DNA from: DATKDU01 sp035512595
Lineage (GTDB): Bacteria > Planctomycetota > Planctomycetia > Pirellulales > Pirellulaceae
Direction: 5' to 3'
DNA: 5,423 nucleotides
Assembly: GCA_035512595.1 (NCBI GenBank)
Contig: DATKDU010000484.1
Span: 1 to 5,423 of the forward strand
A program made the position numbers and the translations under genes. Below, in pieces: positions 1-5,306 of the stretch. How positions within the stretch are numbered: position 1 is the stretch's first letter; each line of letters opens with the position of its first letter. The notes under the pieces are model-generated. The model worked only from the letters and a program-made list of their open reading frames with translations. It was not told where the DNA came from and made no database searches.

Positions 1-879
1 CCCCCGCTCGCCGATGGGCCGCTGCCCCCACGGGATCGGCATCGTGGGCGGTTTGCGATGCCGGTCGCGGCGCTGGTCTTTGGGGCGGTCTTTCCACCAC
101 GTGATGAAGGTGACGAGTTGCTTCACCGCTTCTTCGTAGGCCCGGCGGCCTTTTTCGGCGGTGGCGAGCTCGGCTTCGCCGAGGACGCCCGTTTCGGAAT
201 AGCTGCTGGTCCAGGAGATCACCGTTGAAGGCCCGGCGCCGAACAGATCGACCCACATGAAGGGGCTCTCTTCCTGGTTGAAGCTGATGACCCCGTTTTT
301 GATCAGGTCCTTCCGCACGTTGTCGCCGTCGAGATAGAGATAGAGCGACGTTTCCAGCTCGCAGGCGTGGGCACAGCCGCCGGGGAATTTGCTCTGCCGC
401 CAGCTCGGCATAAATTCCTTATCGACCGTCAACAGGTGCCACCACGCGCAGCAAATGCACTCGGCATCGGTTTCCAGGTTCGTGCGGCGGGCGACCAGGT
501 CAAGGTTCGGCATGTTCGAGCCGTGGCCGTTGAGGAGGATGATCTTCTTGAAGCCGTGGTAGGCCAGCGACTTGGTGATGTCGAGCACGTGGTGCATGAA
601 GTGCTCGAAGTCGTTGTTGATCGTGCCGGGGAAGTCCATCACGTGCCCCGTGTAGCCGTAGGCCACAATCGGCAGCACGAGCATCTTGCCGGGGATTTCC
701 TGCCCGGCCCCCTTGGCAATGCCGCCGGGACAGACGAGGTCCACGTCCAGCGGCAGATGCGGCCCATGCTGCTCGACCGCCCCGCAGGGGAGGACGCAGA
801 CCTTCCCCATGTCGATGGCGTCGTTGATCTCGGGCCAGGTCAGTTTTTCGTAGCGGTATTCGGTGGCGGCGCGGGACAT
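1..879 (-). CDS. Creatininase-family amidohydrolase, C-terminus cut by window edge
   Basis: Translating the minus strand from ATG at 879-877 gives 293 residues with no stop before the window edge. Family-typical motifs are present: GAVEQHGPHLPLDVD (residues 33-47, with E36, H38 and D47 at the expected metal-ligand positions), NGHGSN (117-122, H119), and HACELETS (171-178, E176). The family binds two divalent metals and hydrolyses amide bonds in small, often cyclic substrates; members include creatininase and mycofactocin MftE. The substrate here cannot be told. No signal peptide is visible, so it is probably cytoplasmic. Two oddities: the usual HAG is HAC (C173), and after about residue 262 the protein continues as a basic, Pro-rich tail (WWKDRPKDQRRDRHRKPP). 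An in-frame ATG at 915 would add 12 residues (MKVPRSSLPKSP). Neither start has a Shine-Dalgarno site; 879 was chosen because MSRAATEYRYEKLTWPE resembles usual family N-termini. The LRR gene lies about 90 bp upstream on the same strand. Confidence 0.93.
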   Translation of the reverse strand, partial: MSRAATEYRYEKLTWPEINDAIDMGKVCVLPCGAVEQHGPHLPLDVDLVCPGGIAKGAGQEIPGKMLVLPIVAYGYTGHVMDFPGTINNDFEHFMHHVLDITKSLAYHGFKKIILLNGHGSNMPNLDLVARRTNLETDAECICCAWWHLLTVDKEFMPSWRQSKFPGGCAHACELETSLYLYLDGDNVRKDLIKNGVISFNQEESPFMWVDLFGAGPSTVISWTSSYSETGVLGEAELATAEKGRRAYEEAVKQLVTFITWWKDRPKDQRRDRHRKPPTMPIPWGQRPIGERG

Positions 880-969
880 GGGGCTTTTGGGGAGGGAGGA
901 TCGAGGTACTTTCATTCATCGACGGTTACGCTATCAGGAACCTCAGTTCGCGACGAACGACGGGAAACT

Positions 970-1785
970 TCAATGGTCGATTTCGCAACGGGGCAAGGCT
1001 TGCTGCAGCCGTTCAATGCCACCGCGAGTCACACTAGTTCCCCGCAGGGAAACCTCTCGCAACGAACCCAGCACATGTAAGTGAGCGATGCCATCGTCGG
1101 TTATTCCGGTACGTTGTAGAAAAAGCTCCTGCAATTGCCGGGAGGCCATGAGCGCGGCCAGGCCTCGATCGGTGACCGGCGTATTGCAGAGCGAGAGTCG
1201 CCTCAGATTCGGCAAGGTCGCAATAGCCTCCAGCCCCGCATCGGAAATTTGCGTGCCGTCGAGATTGAGATGGTCCATCGCTGTTAAGTCCTTGAGACGA
1301 ACAAAGCCGCCGTCGGTGATGCTCGAATCTCCAATGATCCAGAGTGTGCGCAGACCTCGGAGTGAGGTGATTGTTTGCATCCCCTCGTCCGTGATCCGTG
1401 TATACTCTTCGGGTACCGAATTGCCGAGAACCAATTGCTCTAACCCCCTACAGTCGCGCAGGGGGCGCAAAACATCATGTGTGATCCCTGGGCCCCGAAG
1501 TCCGACTGCGCCAACTTCGTTAAAGAAATCGTCGCCAAGCAACTTGCGCAGACTCGATGGCCCCTCGGGCTGGGCATGATACTTCAATAGGACATAGTTG
1601 CCGTGCTCGCCTTGATAGCGATATGTCACCCGTCCGCCTAGATCACGAATAGCTGCTACAGCCCTGGCTTGCCGCTGGGCACGATCCGTGCGATATCCAA
1701 GCCAGACGCAGAAAAGAGTGAGGAGCAGAAAGACGGTGCGGAGAGTGAATTGAAACCGCCAGCTGTTGCGCGAGGCTTTCATCAT
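970..1785 (-). CDS. Membrane-anchored leucine-rich-repeat protein
   Basis: The protein has 271 residues. After a basic N-terminus there is one hydrophobic segment (about residues 15-30, FTLRTVFLLLTLFCVWLG), then a basic stretch (RTDRAQRQARAVAAIRDLGG) of a kind I associate with many planctomycete proteins. From about residue 113 to the end there are roughly six leucine-rich repeats of about 24 residues with the pattern LxxLxLxxTxITDxGL, for example TAMDHLNLDGTQISDAGLEA (168-187) and PNLRRLSLCNTPVTDRGL (192-209). LRRs usually form a curved protein-binding surface; the partner is unknown. A single-pass membrane protein is inferred, and its topology is uncertain because both flanks of the hydrophobic segment are basic. 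Translation may start at either of two adjacent ATG codons (1785 or 1782); no Shine-Dalgarno site is seen. GC is about 55% in four sampled 60-base lines, against 65-68% in neighbouring genes. It may be co-transcribed with the creatininase-family gene downstream. Confidence 0.9.
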   Translation of the reverse strand: MMKASRNSWRFQFTLRTVFLLLTLFCVWLGYRTDRAQRQARAVAAIRDLGGRVTYRYQGEHGNYVLLKYHAQPEGPSSLRKLLGDDFFNEVGAVGLRGPGITHDVLRPLRDCRGLEQLVLGNSVPEEYTRITDEGMQTITSLRGLRTLWIIGDSSITDGGFVRLKDLTAMDHLNLDGTQISDAGLEAIATLPNLRRLSLCNTPVTDRGLAALMASRQLQELFLQRTGITDDGIAHLHVLGSLREVSLRGTSVTRGGIERLQQALPRCEIDH

Positions 1786-1937
1786 TTCAATAATAACCGT
1801 TTGAAATCAGCTTGTGCATTAACCCTCACGCCACTTCGCGGCCTCTATGCCGTACGCAGCAGGCGGAAAGGGGGGAGAGACGGAGGGAGCGAGAGAAAAG
1901 TATCGCGGGGCGGCGGGGCGGTTGCAATTGGCGGCGT

Positions 1938-2016
1938 CAGGGGGTCGGGAGTCGTTTTCGGCCCATGAGTCACGATGATGGAAGGTCGTCGGCCAAAAAC
2001 GATTCCCGACCCCTTG
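1938..2016. repeat. Imperfect inverted repeat, possible dispersed or MITE-like element
   Basis: The left arm (1941-1963) and right arm (1991-2013) are inverse complements at 21 of 23 positions. Pairing extends outward by CAG/TTG to 1938 and 2016, including one G-T pair. The loop is about 27 bases. The arms read GGGGTCGGGA...GGCC and GGCC...TCCCGACCCC. There is no T-run after the arms, so a standard intrinsic terminator is unlikely. It could be a REP-like or MITE-like dispersed element, or a structured RNA; the sequence alone does not decide. Confidence 0.8.
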
Positions 2017-2248
2017 CAGCGTTGCCCCATGAATTTGCCCTGGGTACGTGAAGTTCCCTTTCCGGCGCGGTAGTCTATTGCCCCTGGGTATGCTGCCGGG
2101 CCAGCGCGGTGACGCCGTCATGCGCGGTCGATCAGGGTTGCGGCGGGAATTCTCCCGATTCGCGCCAATCGGCGGCTGCACCAACAACCTTTCCGCAGGA
2201 TGCGGTCACCAAGGATAGCGTTGTCGTTTTTCCAATTCCATCTCAACC

Positions 2249-2255
2249 GGAGGAG
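2249..2255 (+). promoter_or_regulatory. Ribosome binding site of the beta-propeller-like gene
   Basis: GGAGGAG lies 6 bases before the ATG at 2262. This strong Shine-Dalgarno site decides the start over an upstream in-frame ATG at 2109, which would put 51 residues before the signal peptide. Confidence 0.85.
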
Positions 2256-2261
2256 TTGATC

Positions 2262-3371
2262 ATGTCTTGCAGAATCACAGGGGTGAGCGTCCTGGCATTG
2301 GCCCTGGCGGCCAGCGTTGCTCTCGCGGCGGATAGTCCTGCGGGACTGGGAGAAGCCGGCAAGCCCGATCTGAAGTCGGCCGGGCCGCTGGCATTCGGCC
2401 CCAAGGGGGTGTTGTTCGTCGGCGATCCGCAAGGGGCGGCCGTGTTTGCCATCGGCGTCGGCCAGGCGCCTGACGCGCCGATCGGCGGCGAGTTCAAGCT
2501 GGAAGGGGTCGATGCCAAAGTCGCAGCGCTTCTCGGCACCGGCGCCGGCGACATCCTGATCAACGACGTGGCCGTGGAGCCGGGAACCAAGATCGCCTAC
2601 CTGAGCGTCTCCCGCGGCCGCGGCCCCGATGCCGAGCCGGCAATTGTCCGCGTCGATGGCAAGGGAACGGTGACGGCACTGGCGCTGGATAAGGTGCCGT
2701 TCGCCAAGGTGGCGATTTCCAACGCCCCCGAATCGCGAGCGCCGCAGGCCGGGAAGAAGGGGGGCAACCCGCGGCTGGAGTCGATCACCGACCTGGCGTT
2801 CGTGGACGGCCGGCTGTTCATCGCCGGGCTGTCGAACGAAGAGTTCGCCTCGTCGCTGCGGAGCGTCGAGTTCCCGTTCAAGGGGAAAGACACCTCGACC
2901 AGCGTCGAGATCTATCACGGCGCCCACGGCGCGTTTGAGACCCGCTCGCCGGTGCGGACGTTCGTGCCGTTCAACGTCGGCGGCGAGCCGCAGCTTCTGG
3001 CGGCCTACACCTGCACGCCGCTGGTCCGCTTCCCGGTCTCCGAGCTGAAGGCCGGCTCGAAACTCCGCGGCACGACGGTCGCCGAGCTTGGTAATCGCAA
3101 TCGGCCGCTGGACATGATCGCCTACGAGAAGGACGGCAAGCAGTTCCTGCTGCTGGCCAACAGCGCTCGCGGCGTGATGAAGATCTCGACCGACACGCTT
3201 GAGAAGCAGGAAGGGATCACCGAACGGGTGAGCGGCACGGCCGGCCTGGGCTACGAGACGCTCAAGGAGCTCGAAGGGGTCGAGCAGCTCGACAAGGTCG
3301 GTGAAGGACACGCAATCCTGCTCGTGCGGGCCGGCGACAAGGCCAGCCTGCAGACGATCGCCCTGCCGTAA
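2262..3371 (+). CDS. Secreted beta-propeller-like protein of unknown function
   Basis: The protein has 369 residues. It starts with a clear Sec signal peptide (GVSVLALALAASVALA, with cleavage predicted after ALA at residue 22), so the mature protein begins ADSPAG and is exported. The mature part shows spaced beta-strand blocks of the propeller type: GPLAFGPKGVLFVGDPQG (41-58), INDVAVEPGTKIAYLSVS (100-117), ITDLAFVDGRLFIAGLSNEE (175-194), PQLLAAYTCTPLVRFPV (243-259) and LDMIAYEKDGKQFLLLANS (293-311). The hydrophobic-Gly-hydrophobic pattern resembles NHL, SMP-30 or PQQ-type propellers, but no specific family or catalytic motif was recognised, so the fold is an inference. The start is fixed by the Shine-Dalgarno site at 2249-2255 and by the signal peptide. 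The next gene downstream also encodes an exported protein in the same orientation. A joint envelope role is possible but unproven. Confidence 0.9.
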   Translation: MSCRITGVSVLALALAASVALAADSPAGLGEAGKPDLKSAGPLAFGPKGVLFVGDPQGAAVFAIGVGQAPDAPIGGEFKLEGVDAKVAALLGTGAGDILINDVAVEPGTKIAYLSVSRGRGPDAEPAIVRVDGKGTVTALALDKVPFAKVAISNAPESRAPQAGKKGGNPRLESITDLAFVDGRLFIAGLSNEEFASSLRSVEFPFKGKDTSTSVEIYHGAHGAFETRSPVRTFVPFNVGGEPQLLAAYTCTPLVRFPVSELKAGSKLRGTTVAELGNRNRPLDMIAYEKDGKQFLLLANSARGVMKISTDTLEKQEGITERVSGTAGLGYETLKELEGVEQLDKVGEGHAILLVRAGDKASLQTIALP

Positions 3372-3372
3372 T

Positions 3373-3395
3373 GTAGGACAGGTTTCCAACCTGTC
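3373..3395 (+). repeat. Hairpin A, GTAG-led with TCC loop
   Basis: GTAG is followed by a perfect 8-bp stem, GACAGGTT (3377-3384) and AACCTGTC (3388-3395), closed by a TCC loop. It begins 2 bases after the TAA stop of the beta-propeller-like gene. No T-tract follows. It has the same layout as the hairpin at 4661-4692, with compensated stem changes. Confidence 0.85.
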
Positions 3396-3402
3396 TCGCC
3401 TG

Positions 3403-3434
3403 TTGCTCACGCTTCCCAGCGCGGGAATCAGCAA
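3403..3434 (+). repeat. Hairpin B, two-part stem
   Basis: Inner stem TTCCC (3413-3417) pairs with GGGAA (3423-3427) around an AGCGC loop. Outer stem TTGCT (3403-3407) pairs with AGCAA (3430-3434) across a small asymmetric internal loop. Each stem is only 5 bp, so the support is moderate and rests on the nesting of the two stems. Confidence 0.5.
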
Positions 3435-3443
3435 GAACCCGAT

Positions 3444-3480
3444 TGTGCCGCAGGCAGGGTCGATCCCTTCCTGCGGCACA
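3444..3480 (+). repeat. Hairpin C, long GC-rich stem before the Ig-like gene
   Basis: TGTGCCGCAGG (3444-3454) pairs perfectly with CCTGCGGCACA (3470-3480). After one mismatch the stem continues with AGGG (3456-3459) and CCCT (3465-3468), leaving a TCGAT loop. It ends 7 bases before the Shine-Dalgarno site of the next gene. The lack of a T-run argues against a standard intrinsic terminator. It could be a dispersed repeat, an mRNA stabiliser, or an element affecting access to the downstream ribosome site. Confidence 0.85.
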
Positions 3481-3487
3481 GGTTTTC

Positions 3488-3494
3488 GGAGAGG
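3488..3494 (+). promoter_or_regulatory. Ribosome binding site of the Ig-like domain gene
   Basis: GGAGAGG lies 5 bases before the ATG at 3500. It supports this start over an in-frame ATG at 3443, which would place coding sequence inside hairpin C. Confidence 0.8.
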
Positions 3495-3499
3495 CCATC

Positions 3500-4666
3500 A
3501 TGCGCGCCGCTGCCGAGTTGCCCGCAATTGCACTCCTGCTTTCTGCTTGCGCCGTTTCTTTCGCCGCCGAACTCGAGCTGCGGCAGATCAAGGACGGCGG
3601 CAAGCTGTCGGCATTCGAGGTCGCCGGTTTGACCAAGGACGAAGCCGCGACGCTGGCTAAGCTTGCGGCGGACGATGCCGCTTGGCCCCGCATCCTGGCG
3701 GTGTATGTCGCCGGCGAGGCGCCCCGCGGCGATATCCCGCCAATGCTCGGGACCTATTCGATCCGCGAGACGGCACTCCGCTTCACGCCGAAGTACCCGC
3801 TCAAGGCCGGATTGCGTTACCGGATCACCTTTCAGCCGGCGGCGATCGGCGACCCGCACGCCACGGAGTTTCCGGGCGACCGCCTGGTGACCGTGTACGT
3901 GCCGATTCCCGCTGCCGCTCGCGGCGAGCCGACGAAGGTGGCGGCCGTCTATCCGTCGGCAGCGACGCTGCCGGAGAACCAACTGCGGTTTTACCTGCAC
4001 TTCTCCGCACCAATGAGCCGCGGCGAAGTTTACCAGCGCGTTCGGCTGCTGGACGAGAAGGGGAAGCTAGTCGAATTTCCTTTTTTGGAGATCGGCGAGG
4101 AACTGTGGGACAAAAGCGGCACTCGCTTGACGCTGCTCATCGATCCGGGGCGCATCAAACGCGGCTTGCGTCCGCGGGAAGAAGACGGCCCGGTGCTGGA
4201 GGCCGGCAGGAAGTACAAGCTGGTAATCGACAAGCGGTGGCGCGATGCGTCGGGGCAGGCGCTGGCCTCGAATCATGAAAAGCCGTTCACCGTCGGACCG
4301 CCGATGGAAAAGGCGCTCGACACGGCGGACTGGAAGGTCGAGCCGCCGGCGGCCGGGGCGCAAAGGCCGCTGGTTGTCCGTTTTCCCGCTCCGCTGGACC
4401 ACGCTCTCTTGGAACGAACGATCGACGTCGTCTCTGCCGGCGGCAAGCCGATGGCCGGCGACGTGACAATTGCCGACGAAGAGAAAACGTGGCGATTCAC
4501 GCCCGCGACGCCCTGGCAGGCCGGCAAGTACGAGCTGGCCATCGACAAGACGCTGGAAGATCTGGTGGGCAATCGCATCGGCGTGCCGTTTGAGGTCGAT
4601 CGAACGGGCCCGATCGACAAGCAGGTGAAAGTCGAGATTCACCGGGTGCCGTTTGAAGTCAAGTAG
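3500..4666 (+). CDS. Exported protein with repeated bacterial Ig-like domains
   Basis: The protein has 388 residues. The N-terminus (MRAAAELPAIALLLSACAVS) is an export signal with two readings: a lipobox LSAC, which would make it a lipoprotein with lipidated C17, or ordinary signal peptidase cleavage near SFAA (residues 20-23). The rest looks like tandem beta-sandwich domains of the Big_5/SbsA-Ig kind: an N-terminal domain (about 25-135), a second (about 146-276, with the typical LRFYLHFSAPMSR block at 152-164) and a third (about 279-377, with LVVRFPAPLD at 291-300). A motif of the type aGxxYxlxi recurs at about 103-110, 225-233 and 341-348, consistent with duplicated domains. Such domains usually serve adhesion or structural roles at the cell surface; no catalytic motif is seen. 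The stop TAG (4664-4666) lies inside a hairpin. Location in the envelope or at the cell surface is inferred. Confidence 0.9.
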   Translation: MRAAAELPAIALLLSACAVSFAAELELRQIKDGGKLSAFEVAGLTKDEAATLAKLAADDAAWPRILAVYVAGEAPRGDIPPMLGTYSIRETALRFTPKYPLKAGLRYRITFQPAAIGDPHATEFPGDRLVTVYVPIPAAARGEPTKVAAVYPSAATLPENQLRFYLHFSAPMSRGEVYQRVRLLDEKGKLVEFPFLEIGEELWDKSGTRLTLLIDPGRIKRGLRPREEDGPVLEAGRKYKLVIDKRWRDASGQALASNHEKPFTVGPPMEKALDTADWKVEPPAAGAQRPLVVRFPAPLDHALLERTIDVVSAGGKPMAGDVTIADEEKTWRFTPATPWQAGKYELAIDKTLEDLVGNRIGVPFEVDRTGPIDKQVKVEIHRVPFEVK

Positions 4667-4692
4667 GTCGGGCTTTCCAGCCCGACCTGCTT
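4661..4692 (+). repeat. Hairpin D, GTAG-led with TTCC loop, overlapping a stop codon
   Basis: The perfect 10-bp stem AGGTCGGGCT (4665-4674) and AGCCCGACCT (4679-4688) closes a TTCC loop. Pairing extends outward through one T-G pair to 4661 and 4692, giving 14-base arms. The TAG stop of the Ig-like gene is part of the left arm. No T-run follows, so a classical terminator is doubtful. It is related in layout to the hairpin at 3373-3395. Confidence 0.9.
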
Positions 4693-4718
4693 CTTACGAA
4701 TTCGGCTACATTGCTTTC

Positions 4719-5144
4719 ATGTCCCGCGCCGAAATTGAAGCCGCCATTCCGCACCGTCCGCCGATGCTCCTCCTGGACGAAATCGTCGAGCGGGGCGAGG
4801 ATCGGATCGTGTGCAACAAGACGTTCCGCGACGATGAATTCTTCTTCCAGGGGCATTACCCCGGCTATCCGATCGTTCCCGGCGTGATCCTCTGCGAGGC
4901 GGCCATGCAGGCCGGGGCCGTGCTGCTGTCCAAGAGCGCTCCGACCAGCGGCGGCGTACCGGTTGCGGCCCGCTTGAGCGATGTGAAATTCAAAAAGATG
5001 ATTCGCCCCGGTGACACGATCGAACTGGATGTGAAGCTCAACGAGCGGCTCCAGGACGCCTACTATTTGTCGGCCAAGGTCACCTGCGGCGGCAAAACGG
5101 CCGTGACGCTCAACTTCGCGGTAACCGCCGCCGCGCGGGAATAG
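4719..5144 (+). CDS. fabZ: FabZ-type 3-hydroxyacyl-ACP dehydratase
   Basis: This is a 141-residue hotdog-fold protein, about the usual length for FabZ. FabZ removes water from (3R)-3-hydroxyacyl-ACP to give trans-2-enoyl-ACP in type II fatty-acid synthesis in the cytoplasm. The N-terminal block IPHRPPMLLLDEIVE (10-24) matches the family's PHRxPxLLxD signature. The active-site region FFQGHYPGYPIVPGVILCEA (42-61) carries H46 and E60, 14 residues apart as in known FabZ enzymes. Glu rather than Asp at this position, and the following AAMQAG, favour FabZ over FabA. The ATG at 4719 gives the normal distance to PHR; an ATG at 4653 would start inside the preceding gene and hairpin. No Shine-Dalgarno site is visible. 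A FabI-like gene follows 162 bp downstream, which fits the pathway. It could be one of several FabZ paralogues in the genome. Confidence 0.93.
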   Translation: MSRAEIEAAIPHRPPMLLLDEIVERGEDRIVCNKTFRDDEFFFQGHYPGYPIVPGVILCEAAMQAGAVLLSKSAPTSGGVPVAARLSDVKFKKMIRPGDTIELDVKLNERLQDAYYLSAKVTCGGKTAVTLNFAVTAAARE

Positions 5145-5168
5145 CGTCCGGTGATCGGCCGGAATGGA

Positions 5169-5277
5169 AACCACGAAACACACGAAAGGCACGAAAGCAG
5201 GGAGAAAACGGACAGGTTCGCCGTTGCCTCCTTGTCCCCTCCGCTCCTCTTTCGTGTAATTCGTGTGTTTCGTGGTT
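5169..5277. repeat. Inverted repeat of CACGAAA units between fabZ and fabI
   Basis: The left arm (5169-5197) contains CACGAAA three times, in the order CCACGAAACACACGAAAGG then CACGAAAG. The right arm (5249-5277) is its inverse complement at 26 of 29 positions. The 51-base centre holds a smaller hairpin (AACGG 5207-5211 with CCGTT 5221-5225). From memory, similar CACGAA-rich repeats are common between genes of many environmental bacteria and give spurious Arg/Thr-rich translations (PRNTRITRKR here). I cannot confirm that by search. It fills most of the fabZ-fabI gap. Confidence 0.88.
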
Positions 5278-5306
5278 CTCTCCTTTCGGCGGAATACAGC
5301 ATCCCC

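Larger units (their letters stand above)
1786..2261. other. Divergent intergenic region
   Basis: This 476-bp gap lies between the divergently oriented LRR and beta-propeller genes, so it should hold promoters for both. I could not identify a convincing -35/-10 pair. It contains a purine-rich stretch (about 1865-1900), a long inverted repeat (1938-2016), a near-direct repeat (2035-2048 and 2078-2092) and small hairpins (CGGGA/TCCCG at 2144-2157, CGATT/AATCG at 2156-2171). Open frames on both strands here give low-complexity, Pro/Arg-rich translations without recognisable domains, so I regard the region as non-coding. Confidence 0.7.

Noticed and set aside
946..958. Small hairpin GTTCG/CGAAC between the LRR and creatininase-family genes
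   Set aside because: Only 5 bp with a 3-base loop and no T-run; this is expected by chance in GC-rich DNA.
367..1080. Plus-strand open frame of 237 codons opposite the creatininase-family gene
   Set aside because: The minus strand here encodes clear creatininase motifs, and the plus frame crosses the gene boundary into the LRR gene with no domain of its own.
1443..1467. CCCCCT/AGGGGG inverted repeat
   Set aside because: It lies inside the LRR coding sequence, in codons for RPLRDCRGL, and is short.
1819..2187. Open frames on both strands within the divergent intergenic region
   Set aside because: Translations are Pro/Arg-rich with no domain, they run through the inverted repeat, and they overlap each other on both strands.
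2118..3479. Long minus-strand open frame (453 codons) opposite the propeller-like gene
   Set aside because: It is the antisense shadow of a high-GC gene. The plus-strand frame has a signal peptide, a Shine-Dalgarno site and beta-strand blocks; the minus frame gives low-complexity Arg/Gly/Ala sequence.
3444..3480. Intrinsic terminator at hairpin C
   Set aside because: The stem is strong but is followed by GGTTTTCGG and a ribosome site rather than a T-run at the stem base, so I list it as a hairpin repeat only.
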